From Xenorhabdus hominickii (GTDB lineage: Bacteria; Pseudomonadota; Gammaproteobacteria; Enterobacterales; Enterobacteriaceae), in contig NZ_NJAI01000001.1 in the NCBI RefSeq assembly GCF_002632725.1, forward strand, positions 929,077 to 993,076: 64,000 bases of DNA, read 5' to 3'. Shown one piece after another: positions 1 through 7,813 of the stretch (positions are counted from its first letter, which is position 1; the number at the start of each line of letters is the position of its first letter). The position numbers were made by a program, and so were the translations under genes. Under the pieces are notes generated by a model. It saw only the letters and a list, made by a program, of their open reading frames with translations. It was not told the DNA's origin and searched no databases.

Positions 1-310
1 TTGCTTGAGTGGCAATATCTTTGGGGCTGTCTTGTGTGACAACAGCATTAATGTTGTCTGGAATGGTGAAGTTTTTTGAGGAAAGAACAAAAGAAGGGAT
101 ATTTTGATATGGCCATTCACCGGAGGCATTTTTCATGATCCACTCGTAGGTACCCGCTCCCATAATGGTTGCCCCGATATTTTGATAAAACTCATCATAA
201 GGCGTAGCGTCGTCACCGAGAGGACATTCGTATAACCAATCTAATTCGTGGTTTTTCGTAGCAATATAGCCATCCATTGTTGCGGCGACATAATAGATGA
301 GCTTTGACAT
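1..310 (-). CDS. DHFR/RibD C-terminal family reductase, partial (C-terminus off the left edge)
   Basis: About 103 N-terminal residues are visible and the frame is still open at base 1. The protein begins MSKLIYYVAATMDGYIATK, the typical opening strand and substrate loop of stand-alone RibD C-terminal / dihydrofolate-reductase-like proteins (YyaP type), and continues with an IGATIMGAGTYEW segment corresponding to the family's GRxTYE motif. Members bind NADPH, but the substrates of this branch are generally unknown. The ATG at 308-310 is preceded by an AGGA ribosome site 6-7 bases upstream. It points away from the small genes that follow. Family assignment is fairly safe; a specific reaction cannot be given. 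Confidence 0.8.
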   Translation of the reverse strand, partial: MSKLIYYVAATMDGYIATKNHELDWLYECPLGDDATPYDEFYQNIGATIMGAGTYEWIMKNASGEWPYQNIPSFVLSSKNFTIPDNINAVVTQDSPKDIATQA

Positions 311-604
311 GTTTTTTCCTCATTAAAATTATAGGGGATAGAACTCTGGCAATCGGGAAAGAAATTGATTAGCTATTTTGAGAGTTCTTTTTGGCGTATG
401 TGTTTAAAATCGATATTGAACACATAAAAATCACTTGCTAACCTGACTTAATTGTAACTTTTATTACATAATATACATATAATAAATTCAACTAAGATAT
501 GTATTTTACTGGACAATAGTTTGGTTTATTCATAATATTAATTTTTATTATAGAATGTGTTTTATCAAGAATGGATTTCAACAAAACTAAAAGGATAATT
601 AATT

Positions 605-829
605 ATGTCTAAATTTATCATAAGACAGAATAACCGGACATTCCTGAATGAAACTGTATTTCATCTGACTAAAGGAAATATGCTGACATTAAAGATTGAT
701 GGCTTAAATAGTAATGCTAGAAAACACCTTAAATTTCAATCTAATAAAACCCTGCGCCAAAATTTTACCAAGTTATTTTCATTGCAAGGACAAGGCTTTT
801 ATAAATTATCAGATGGATACTTTAAATAA
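605..829 (+). CDS. Small hypothetical protein, 74 aa
   Basis: Not recognised. The start is supported by AAGGA about 8 bases before the ATG. The product is basic (many Lys, Arg and Asn), has no membrane segment or signal peptide, and ends KLSDGYFK. The gene is AT-rich compared with the metabolic genes further on. Only 12 bases separate it from the interrupted gene at 842, which has its own GAGG ribosome site, so the two probably form or formed one transcript. A small toxin/partner or secreted-effector pair is conceivable, but nothing in the sequence proves it. The 294 bases upstream (311-604) are AT-rich and hold no gene I can support. Confidence 0.55.
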   Translation: MSKFIIRQNNRTFLNETVFHLTKGNMLTLKIDGLNSNARKHLKFQSNKTLRQNFTKLFSLQGQGFYKLSDGYFK

Positions 830-841
830 GAGGTTGTAAAT

Positions 842-1372
842 ATGAAATATTTAATCGGTTTTATTATAATATTATTCTCTATCACTGCTTTTACAAAGCA
901 AGATAAACTTAACTTTAAAACTTAGAGGGAAACAGGTGGTTGGGGAATCTATAATAAAAAGCCAGATAATTATTTTAAACCATTAGGAATTAATAAATAT
1001 AAAAAAGGATATTTACCTTCATTTAGTTATCTTATTAGACAATTTGATTTGCAAAATGTAGATAATCAATCCTGTCTGATTGACTATAGATAGAATAAAA
1101 CAAAAGATAGTGAAGAACATAAAAATATTATTGTGTTTTGGAAAACAGCAAATTATATGATTAATTGGGATCTACCCGAAGGTGAGGATGAAAACAGTTA
1201 TAAATTCATTATATTCAGCAAACCATTCATTAACATGTCTACATCTGTTGTCCCTTATAAGGAAGCAGAAGGAGCACAGGCTTTATGGGCTAAAGAAGGT
1301 GTGATTCAACTTATTGATGATTGTGAATTGCATGGGCAGAAAATCACGATTAATCCCTGTGAGGTTCAATAA
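842..1372 (+). pseudogene. Secreted-type hypothetical protein interrupted by two in-frame TAG codons
   Basis: One reading frame runs from an ATG at 842 (GAGG site upstream) to a TAA at 1370-1372 and is interrupted only by TAG at 923-925 and TAG at 1091-1093. Read through, it would give about 174 residues plus the two stop positions. The N-terminus MKYLIGFIIILFSITAF is a hydrophobic signal or anchor segment, and the remainder is polar with four cysteine-containing or acidic patches near the C-terminus (DDCELHG, NPCEVQ). Each TAG is one C-to-T change away from CAG (Gln). The long open frame on both sides of each stop argues for a recently broken gene, or for amber readthrough. The last open segment from about 1094 could be translated alone but lacks a convincing start. 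Function unknown. Confidence 0.6.
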
Positions 1373-1373
1373 G

Positions 1374-1404
1374 CCAAACTGTCCGCAGCCTGCAAACAGT
1401 TTGG
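1374..1404. terminator. Hairpin after the interrupted gene
   Basis: Inverted repeat CCAAACTGT (1374-1382) and ACAGTTTGG (1396-1404), nine perfect pairs around a 13-base loop, lies directly after the stop of the 842-1372 gene and ahead of the convergent catB end. No run of T follows on the plus strand, so this is a weak or bidirectional terminator at best. Confidence 0.4.
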
Positions 1405-1451
1405 TAAAGACAATGATTTGAAATCTACTGTGTATATTGGATATGGGTGGC

Positions 1452-2090
1452 TTATTTCGCTCTGTTCTGAGCTTTCCACCACAGATACAGCGCTTCAATA
1501 TCTGATGATGTCATCAGTTTCATGGCTGCCTTGAGTTGTTCCAGCGGCCAGTTCCACCACTGCATTTCCAGCAATAACGCGATATGCTCATCGGAAAACC
1601 GTTTTCGGAGCATTTTGGCTGGATTACCGCCAATAATGGCGTAAGGTTCTACATCCTTGGTGACAAGGGCACGAGTGCCAATTACAGCCCCATCGCCAAT
1701 TTTCACGCCGGGCATGATAATCGCTTCGGCACCAATCCAGACGTCATTACCGACAACAGTATCGCCCATCGGCAGATAACCATTCTCTGCATCAGTAAAG
1801 GCGGGTTCTTCCGACATATAGAAGAATGGAAATGACGAAATCCAATCCAACCGATGGCCTTGATTACCCGCCATCATAAAGACGACACCTGTCCCAATGG
1901 AGCAGAAGCTGCCGACGATGAGCTTGTCCACATTGGTTAAATCAGGAGATAAATAACGGGCGCATTCATCAAAAGAATGACCGTGATAGTAACCAGAATA
2001 GTAGCTGAAACGTCCAACCTGAATGTTTGGGTTGGTGACTTGTTCTGCCAGTGTTTTGCCCTTAAAGGGGCTGTCGAAGTAGTTTTGCAT
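1452..2090 (-). CDS. catB: Type B (xenobiotic) chloramphenicol O-acetyltransferase
   Basis: 212-residue left-handed beta-helix acetyltransferase that transfers acetyl from acetyl-CoA to the 3-hydroxyl of chloramphenicol-like compounds. It closely follows remembered CatB proteins: an [12 protein letters not shown] start, [13 protein letters not shown], the active-site stretch [11 protein letters not shown] with the catalytic His, hexapeptide repeats around [18 protein letters not shown], and the terminal [11 protein letters not shown] block. The ATG at 2090 is chosen because it reproduces the usual CatB length and has AGG six bases upstream; in-frame ATGs further upstream (2141, 2201) would add a non-homologous tail that overlaps cmlA. 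It lies 43 bases behind the cmlA-like gene on the same strand and is probably co-transcribed with it. It is an LbH protein like PaaY, but the sequence is CatB, not PaaY. Confidence 0.88.
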   Translation of the reverse strand: MQNYFDSPFKGKTLAEQVTNPNIQVGRFSYYSGYYHGHSFDECARYLSPDLTNVDKLIVGSFCSIGTGVVFMMAGNQGHRLDWISSFPFFYMSEEPAFTDAENGYLPMGDTVVGNDVWIGAEAIIMPGVKIGDGAVIGTRALVTKDVEPYAIIGGNPAKMLRKRFSDEHIALLLEMQWWNWPLEQLKAAMKLMTSSDIEALYLWWKAQNRAK

Positions 2091-2133
2091 AGAGTGCCTA
2101 TTGTTATTGATTATGGGTTTCCAGATATCAGTG

Positions 2134-3399
2134 TTAGTCATGATCATTGTCCGACTGCGAATGACCAATTCCTCGTGGTGCGAGGGCATCATTCTCTTCA
2201 CTGCTAATATGGAGTTTGTTGGGATTAAAGCAGGACAGACAAAGCACTGTTGTTGCCAGGATTAGGCAATAAGCGATAATCGGCCAGGTAGTCGAGCTGG
2301 ATAAAAGTGTAAGGGTGAGCGTTCCGGCTCCTCCTAACAGCAGTCCCCCCAGGCAGAAGTAGACTGCTGTAGCCGTTCCGGCGATATGATCGAAACCTAG
2401 AAGCGCACCATTAGGTGCCACAGAAACTGCAATAGCGATACCAACACCGACAAGCCACATTGGGGCGATGAAGCCAAATACCGATTGAGGTATGAGTGTT
2501 TCTCCAATAGCTAGTAACAGTGCTCCTGCCATCAGGCAGCCCATTCCCGCCCGTAACATATTCAGGCTGCCCCACCGGACAATCAGACCTCCCACGAACC
2601 GCGAAGTCACCACCATTGCGATGGCCACTGTTGCAAATAGCAAGCTGAAGCTAAGCTGCGATAACTCTTGTCGGCCCATCATTAGCCAAGGGGCAGTCGA
2701 AAAAAAGACGAAGAAGCTGCCCATCCCCGCACTGTAGCAGAGCGTGTACAGCCAGAAATTCAGGTGTCTTACAGGAAGAAGTAGCTGCGACCACTGTAAG
2801 TCTGCCGTCCGTTGCCATCGGGTCTCTGGCCAGAGTTTCCAGGCTGCAATAATCGCTAGTGTCATTGCGACCCCGAGCAAACCAAAAATTGCGCGCCACC
2901 CCAGCCAGATGTCAACCAGCGCTCCCAGCAGTGGGCCTAAGGCTGGAACCATAGCAAGCATAGAACTGAGCAAGCCATAGATGATGTTGCTTTCCTCACG
3001 ACCTGAATAGATGTCGCGTATGGTCGCGAAAGTGGCTATGAGGCATGCCGAAGCACCGCAGGCTTGAATAACCCGGAAGCCCAGAAAAATTTCTGGTGAT
3101 GAAGCGGCGGCGAGGCCGAATGAAGCCGCAATGTAAGCAATCCCACCACTCAGTAACACAGGACGGCGCCCAAACCTGTCTGACAGTGGGCCGAATAGAA
3201 GCTGACCGGCTCCCAACAGAATCAGGTATAGCGTCAATGTTAGCTGTATTATCCCTGCTCCGGCACCAAGTACATCGGCGATGAAAGGAATTACGGGCAG
3301 ATACATATCCATGCCCAGTGAGGCCAGTAAATCGAATGGTGATAACAGTAATATTGTGGCAGTAAGAGAATATTGCCAGGAAAAGTCTTTTGAGTGCAC
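2134..3399 (-). CDS. cmlA: CmlA/FloR-type chloramphenicol efflux MFS transporter
   Basis: 421-residue, 12-helix DHA1 major facilitator drug/proton antiporter. The N-terminal [16 protein letters not shown], the motif-A loop [13 protein letters not shown] (about residues 70-82), [20 protein letters not shown] and [17 protein letters not shown] match what I remember of CmlA closely along the whole length. The start is GTG at 3397-3399, as in cmlA, with GAGGAG eight bases upstream. The C-terminal tail is polar (SDNDHD). Expression is probably controlled by the leader ORF and hairpins at 3400-3534. Efflux of chloramphenicol or florfenicol is inferred from the family; a natural aromatic antibiotic could be the true substrate. 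The catB gene follows. Confidence 0.9.
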   Translation of the reverse strand: MHSKDFSWQYSLTATILLLSPFDLLASLGMDMYLPVIPFIADVLGAGAGIIQLTLTLYLILLGAGQLLFGPLSDRFGRRPVLLSGGIAYIAASFGLAAASSPEIFLGFRVIQACGASACLIATFATIRDIYSGREESNIIYGLLSSMLAMVPALGPLLGALVDIWLGWRAIFGLLGVAMTLAIIAAWKLWPETRWQRTADLQWSQLLLPVRHLNFWLYTLCYSAGMGSFFVFFSTAPWLMMGRQELSQLSFSLLFATVAIAMVVTSRFVGGLIVRWGSLNMLRAGMGCLMAGALLLAIGETLIPQSVFGFIAPMWLVGVGIAIAVSVAPNGALLGFDHIAGTATAVYFCLGGLLLGGAGTLTLTLLSSSTTWPIIAYCLILATTVLCLSCFNPNKLHISSEENDALAPRGIGHSQSDNDHD

Positions 3400-3504
3400 G
3401 AATCCATCTCCTCAAATTAAGGATTTGGCGGCGATCTCGTAAGCTATGTGGTTTTTGAGAACGCCGCAACAACCGAAAAAACTAGGAACTAGGGTTGCTG
3501 CGGC
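3400..3504 (-). promoter_or_regulatory. Translational attenuator of the cmlA-like gene (competing hairpins)
   Basis: In the minus-strand transcript the leader stop is followed at once by segment B, GCCGCAGCAACC (3493-3504), which pairs with C, GGTTGTTGCGGC (3463-3474), with one G-U. Immediately after C, UUCUCAAA (3454-3461) can pair with UUUGAGGA (3409-3416), which contains most of the GAGGAG ribosome site. Alternatively, C plus UUCUC pairs with D, GAGATCGCCGC (from 3427-3438), ten pairs with one mismatch. B:C plus sequestered ribosome site excludes C:D. A ribosome stalled on the leader would cover B, allow C:D and free the start. The pairings are visible; the switch is inferred. Confidence 0.7.
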
Positions 3505-3534
3505 TTACTTAACTACTCTCTTGGTGAGACTCAT
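3505..3534 (-). CDS. Nine-codon leader peptide of the cmlA-like gene
   Basis: ATG at 3532-3534, peptide MSLTKRVVK, TAA at 3505-3507, with AAGG about ten bases upstream. As far as I recall, the cmlA leader of Tn1696 is also nine codons with Lys at positions 5 and 9 and a TAA stop, as here. Such leaders act by drug-dependent ribosome stalling. The peptide ends exactly where the first hairpin arm begins. It is too short for automatic gene callers. Confidence 0.72.
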   Translation of the reverse strand: MSLTKRVVK

Positions 3535-3670
3535 ATGCGGATTACCTTATGAATGGATCCATATCGTAACAATTTTCACGCTAAGATACGGAAAATATTA
3601 ATAAAGGGCATCGTACCAACAAGAGCGTTTTTTGTCCAGTTGAGAATAACCGTTTCCTCTGGGTACATCG

Positions 3671-4612
3671 TCAGACGGAGCTGGATTCGTTATGCAATCC
3701 ACCAAACCGACGATAATACGCAGTAGCAGGCTGGGGCAACGTACCTATGGTGGTTTCACATTGTTCGCTGACGTAACGTGTTGCAGCAAGCTCAATCCGT
3801 TGATAGATATTGATACATAAGTTGCGGGCGATCTGTCCTTTCCATTGTGCAGGCAGCAGTGCATCCGGCAGCAGTGGATCGCGTAGTACAACACGGCGAT
3901 AAAAATGGATAAGCAGAAGACGTAACTGGAAGCAGCGCTCTGGTGTCAAATCGATTTCATTACTCTCTTGCAGCAGTTTCATTAAGGGACGAAATGAGAC
4001 GATAAATTCGTGATAGTGTTGCGCGACTTGATCCAATGACCAACTGGCCGATACCCGATCTTTCAGGCTTTGTTCGGAACGCAGGTAGGGATAGTCTGCC
4101 CGAAAATAGATGACGGAATCACTGGCATTGAGTTCCCCAAGCAGGGCTGGGATGTCACTTTGCGAGCTGCTTGGTGCAGCCATCAGGGTATTGTTGAGCT
4201 GACCGAATCCAAGCCAACTCAGCTCTTTTTTCAGACGAGAGCGCTCTTCTTTGCTGGTTTCTTCAAGTAGCAGCAGATCCCATTTACCATCCCATTCTGG
4301 TTGCTCACTGAGGTAAATTTTGCTTTCAGCATGGCGGAATTGATTCATACCCCGCTCGGTGATGCGGTAATAGCTGCGTCGGCCGATTTTTTCCACAGCC
4401 AGCCAACCTTCTTTTTGCAAGCGAAAAAGGGATGTCCGCACAAAGCGGTCACTGAATCCCATGGGTTCCAGCAGAAGGCTCAGACTGCCAAGCCAAACTT
4501 CACCACCCCGATGACTGATGGCATCGCCAAACAAGGAAATGATCAGTGACGTTCCGCTAATGGGTTGGGCATCAAGGGCATGTCGGATAAAGTCGTCGAG
4601 TTTATGTGTCAT
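3671..4612 (-). CDS. paaX: Phenylacetate degradation repressor PaaX
   Basis: 313 residues. The N-terminal winged helix (about residues 20-90: SLFGDAISHRGGEVWLG, then FVRTSLFRLQKEGWL and RRSYYRITERG) is the PaaX DNA-binding domain; the remainder matches the PaaX central and C-terminal parts. PaaX represses the paa promoters until phenylacetyl-CoA binds. It is the last gene of the minus-strand paa series, separated from paaK by 102 bases with a hairpin, so it may have a partly independent transcript. In E. coli paaY follows paaX; here the cmlA/catB module follows instead. Likely operators are the TGAATCA motifs in the paaA-paaZ gap. Confidence 0.93.
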   Translation of the reverse strand: MTHKLDDFIRHALDAQPISGTSLIISLFGDAISHRGGEVWLGSLSLLLEPMGFSDRFVRTSLFRLQKEGWLAVEKIGRRSYYRITERGMNQFRHAESKIYLSEQPEWDGKWDLLLLEETSKEERSRLKKELSWLGFGQLNNTLMAAPSSSQSDIPALLGELNASDSVIYFRADYPYLRSEQSLKDRVSASWSLDQVAQHYHEFIVSFRPLMKLLQESNEIDLTPERCFQLRLLLIHFYRRVVLRDPLLPDALLPAQWKGQIARNLCINIYQRIELAATRYVSEQCETTIGTLPQPATAYYRRFGGLHNESSSV

Positions 4613-4682
4613 ATTTTGTCATTACCTGCTCGAAATTGTGTCATGACTTTAGCGTAACTGGGATGATGCGCTCAGGGAAACC

Positions 4683-4707
4683 ACCACCGTTTGGAGTTAA
4701 CGGTGGT
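4683..4707 (-). terminator. Hairpin between paaK and paaX
   Basis: ACCACCGTT (4683-4691) and AACGGTGGT (4699-4707) form a nine-pair stem just after the paaK stop. The minus-strand 3' flank is GGTTTCCC, only mildly T-rich, so partial attenuation between paaK and paaX is more likely than complete termination. Confidence 0.5.
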
Positions 4708-4714
4708 AGAACCG

Positions 4715-6046
4715 TTAGTGATGCAGACGATTATCAATCACCCGAACAGCTTTGCCCTCTGAACGGGGAATGCCACCGCAGTTAACGATGCTGACTTCGG
4801 CGCTGAGCCCTATCATGGATTTAATGTGATGGCGCAATTGATGGCAGATATCGCAGCGTTGTTGAGCACTGAGTCGGTCGGGCTCTTTTAGTTCGACCTT
4901 GACGGACAGGCTGTCATAATTTCCTATGCGGTTTACTTCCAATTGGTAGTGTGGAGACAATTCTTTGAAGCGTGTTATCTGTTCTTCCACTTGTGATGGA
5001 AAGACGTTAATGCCACGGATGATCAGCATGTCGTCAGAGCGTCCAGTGATTTTGTCCATGCGACGCATATTGCGGGCGGTTCCCGGTAATAAACGTGTCA
5101 GGTCGCGAGTGCGGTAACGGATCACTGGCATGGCTTCTTTAGTCAGTGTTGTGAAAACCAGTTCGCCATGCTCTCCATCCGGCAGTATGTTCAAGTTGTC
5201 AGGATCAATCACTTCTGGATAGAAATGATCTTCCCAAATGGTAGAACCATCCGCATATTCCACAGACTCCATCGCAACACCCGGCCCCATGATTTCGGAT
5301 AAGCCGTAGATATCTAACGCCTTGATGCTCATGCGGGTTTCGATCTCGTTGCGCAGGCCCTCCGTCCACGGCTCGGCGCCAAAAATTCCGACACGCGGGG
5401 AACATGTTCTGGCATCTCCGCCCATTTGCCGCTCCAGTTCATCCAGCAGGGTCAGGCAGTAGGAGGGGGTCATCATGAGAATATCGGGTTTGAAATCCCT
5501 AATTAGCTGTGCCTGTTTTTCTGTTTGCCCGCAAGACATCGGTATCACGGCGGCACCAAGTCGTTCAGCTCCGTAATGCGCTCCCAAACCGCCTGTGAAT
5601 AAGCCGTAACCGTAGGCAACGTGGACTTTATCCTTCGCGCTGGCACCGGCAAAGCGTAGGCTACGGGCGACGAGATCTGCCCAATTATCGATATCCCGCT
5701 GGGTATAACCGACTACGGTAGGGCGCCCTGTGGTGCCGGATGACGCGTGGATCCGCACGATTTGTTCCATTGGGACAGCGAAAGTATCAAAAGGGTAGTT
5801 CTCCCGCAGATCTTGTTTGGTGGTATAGGGAAATTTAATGATGTCATCGAGTTGCTTGAAATCACTGGGGTGAATATCGATAGCGTCAAATTTGCGGCGG
5901 TACATGGGCACGTTGTTGTAGGCGTGATGCAAAGTCCACTTTATTTGCTCAAATTGCCGCGCCTGAATTTCATCTCGTGAAGCAAATTCAATGGGGTCTA
6001 GGTGCTCGTCAGGGTGGGTGTTTAAGTGTTGTACGTTGTTGCTCAT
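4715..6046 (-). CDS. paaK: Phenylacetate-CoA ligase PaaK
   Basis: 443-residue adenylate-forming enzyme that activates phenylacetate with ATP and CoA, the entry step of the pathway. The nucleotide-binding loop SSGTTGRPTVVGYT (about residues 102-115), the central IFGAEPWTEG and DIYGLSEIMGPG motifs, and YRTRDLT are all present, and length is normal for PaaK. A canonical ATG is used. It lies 85 bases after paaJ on the same strand and ends before the paaK-paaX hairpin. Cytoplasmic. The identification is firm. Confidence 0.95.
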   Translation of the reverse strand: MSNNVQHLNTHPDEHLDPIEFASRDEIQARQFEQIKWTLHHAYNNVPMYRRKFDAIDIHPSDFKQLDDIIKFPYTTKQDLRENYPFDTFAVPMEQIVRIHASSGTTGRPTVVGYTQRDIDNWADLVARSLRFAGASAKDKVHVAYGYGLFTGGLGAHYGAERLGAAVIPMSCGQTEKQAQLIRDFKPDILMMTPSYCLTLLDELERQMGGDARTCSPRVGIFGAEPWTEGLRNEIETRMSIKALDIYGLSEIMGPGVAMESVEYADGSTIWEDHFYPEVIDPDNLNILPDGEHGELVFTTLTKEAMPVIRYRTRDLTRLLPGTARNMRRMDKITGRSDDMLIIRGINVFPSQVEEQITRFKELSPHYQLEVNRIGNYDSLSVKVELKEPDRLSAQQRCDICHQLRHHIKSMIGLSAEVSIVNCGGIPRSEGKAVRVIDNRLHH

Positions 6047-6131
6047 AGTTTCCTGTCCTTTTGTTGATTTGGTTGTAATAACAGGTTGTTTTTTTATTTA
6101 TATGCAGGTGCTGGCTATAAAAAGTTACGTA

Positions 6132-7340
6132 TTATGAAATACGTTCAATAATCATGGCGATGCCTTGTCCTACGCCAATGCACATGGTGCATAAGGCATA
6201 ACGACCGGCTCGCCGTTCCAGTTCAAGGCTGGCCGTCAGCGCAAGGCGAGCACCACTCATGCCCAACGGATGGCCCAGCGCAATCGCACCACCATTCGGG
6301 TTTACGTGTTCTGCATCATCCGGTAGCCCTAATTGGCGCGTTACGGCCAGTGACTGCGCGGCGAAGGCTTCGTTCAACTCAATGACATCCATTTGGTTCA
6401 GGCTTAAGCCCGTGAGTTCCAGTACCTTACGAGTGGCAGGCAGCGGCCCGATCCCCATGATGCGCGGCTCTACTCCACACGTTGCTGTTGCAACGATGCG
6501 TGCACGTGGAGTCAGCCCTTCCCTTAATGCCGCTGTTTCTGAGGCGATGATGAGTGCTGCCGCCCCATCGTTGATACCGGAAGCGTTTCCCGCTGTGACT
6601 GTGCCGGCAGTACGGAACGGTGTTTTCAACCGTTGCAGTTGCTCGAAAGTTGTTTCTGGCCGTGGATGTTCATCCTGCGTGATGGTTGTTGCTATGCCTT
6701 TTTTGTGGGACAGAGTGACAGGAATGATTTCTTCCGCCAGTACGGCACGCTGTTGCGCACTGGCGGTGCGTTGTTGGCTGCGCAGCGCAAAGGCATCCTG
6801 ATCGTCACGGCTAATTTGGTATTGTGCGGCAACGTTTTCGGCTGTTTCTGGCATTGAATCTGTGCCGAACTGTTTTTGTATTTGCGGATTAATGAATCGC
6901 CAGCCGAGCGTGGTATCAAATATCTCTGCCTGACGGCTGAAGGCACTTTCTGCTTTGCCCATCACTAACGGCGCACGCGTCATGGATTCAACACCACCTG
7001 CCAATATCAGTCGGGCGTCACCGGCTTTGATACTGCGAGCGGCAAAAGCCAATGCATCCAGACCGGAGCCGCACAGCCGATTGATTGTCGTGCCGGAGAC
7101 TGAATCCGGCAGGCCCGCCAACAGTGAAGCCATGCGCGCTACGTTGCGATTATCTTCGCCCGCCTGATTGGCACAGCCGAGGATCACATCATCAACTTTT
7201 CCCCAATCCAGCGTAGGATAGCGTGCCATCAATGCCTGTAGCGGCAAGGCCGCCAGATCATCAGCCCGTAGGCTGGATAACGCTCCGCCATAACGCCCGA
7301 TGGGGGTGCGTACACCATCACAGATAAACGCATGAGTCAT
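6132..7340 (-). CDS. paaJ: 3-oxoadipyl-CoA / 3-oxo-5,6-dehydrosuberyl-CoA thiolase PaaJ
   Basis: 402-residue thiolase acting at two points of the lower pathway, releasing acetyl-CoA and finally succinyl-CoA. Visible catalytic elements are Cys90 in NRLCGSGLDAL, the GGAIALGHPLGMSG His motif and Cys387 in CTMCIGVGQG. Its ATG overlaps the paaI stop in an ATGA arrangement, which indicates translational coupling. A small unusual point is Thr-Met in front of the second catalytic Cys. Close to pcaF of beta-ketoadipate metabolism, but the neighbourhood fixes it as PaaJ. Confidence 0.94.
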   Translation of the reverse strand: MTHAFICDGVRTPIGRYGGALSSLRADDLAALPLQALMARYPTLDWGKVDDVILGCANQAGEDNRNVARMASLLAGLPDSVSGTTINRLCGSGLDALAFAARSIKAGDARLILAGGVESMTRAPLVMGKAESAFSRQAEIFDTTLGWRFINPQIQKQFGTDSMPETAENVAAQYQISRDDQDAFALRSQQRTASAQQRAVLAEEIIPVTLSHKKGIATTITQDEHPRPETTFEQLQRLKTPFRTAGTVTAGNASGINDGAAALIIASETAALREGLTPRARIVATATCGVEPRIMGIGPLPATRKVLELTGLSLNQMDVIELNEAFAAQSLAVTRQLGLPDDAEHVNPNGGAIALGHPLGMSGARLALTASLELERRAGRYALCTMCIGVGQGIAMIIERIS

Positions 7341-7813
7341 AATGGCTCTCCCTGATTGTTTTCTGGAATAGTTGCCGGAATGTTTTCTAGAATGGTGTGG
7401 CTGAGGCGATGGGCACGGCCACGGAACAGTGCCACGATTTTGTTGTTCTGATTGATGATTTCGACATCGTACAGACCTGTGGCTTTACCTTGATGTCGCA
7501 CAGACGCATTGGCGATGAGATGATCACCAATCAACGCGGGACGGATGAAGTCAATGCTGCCACTGGATGCCACTGCTGCCATTCCTTCGCTGTTGCAGGC
7601 GTAGGCAAAGGTGGTATCTGCCAGACTGAACAGAATACCGCCGTGACAGCGTTGATGGCCGTTGAGCATATTGGGTACAATCGTCATGCTGAGTCGGGCG
7701 ATCCCCACGTCAATATGCTCGATGTGCATTCCCATACTTTGAGCACAGATGTCTTTGGCATACATGGCTTCAATGCAGCGTCTAGCCAGTTGGCTGGTGG
7801 AGTTATCGTGCAT
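7337..7813 (-). CDS. paaI: Hydroxyphenylacetyl-CoA thioesterase PaaI
   Basis: 158-residue hot-dog-fold thioesterase thought to rescue CoA from dead-end intermediates. The motif CHGGILFSLADTTFAYA carries the HGG and catalytic Asp of the PaaI family. The ATG at 7813 is chosen because the protein then begins MHDNSTSQLARRC like the family and the start lies 11 bases inside the end of paaH; a longer frame upstream is only antisense-like extension over paaH. The C-terminal tail is somewhat longer than in E. coli PaaI (about 140 aa). Confidence 0.92.
   Translation of the reverse strand: MHDNSTSQLARRCIEAMYAKDICAQSMGMHIEHIDVGIARLSMTIVPNMLNGHQRCHGGILFSLADTTFAYACNSEGMAAVASSGSIDFIRPALIGDHLIANASVRHQGKATGLYDVEIINQNNKIVALFRGRAHRLSHTILENIPATIPENNQGEPL

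Noticed and set aside
1452-2090. catB as the missing paaY (both left-handed beta-helix proteins, next to paaX)
   Set aside because: Motifs and length follow CatB acetyltransferases; the metal-binding His pattern of PaaY is absent.
6259-6801. 180-codon plus-strand frame opposite paaJ
   Set aside because: Antisense shadow of the conserved thiolase; no homology or start signal.
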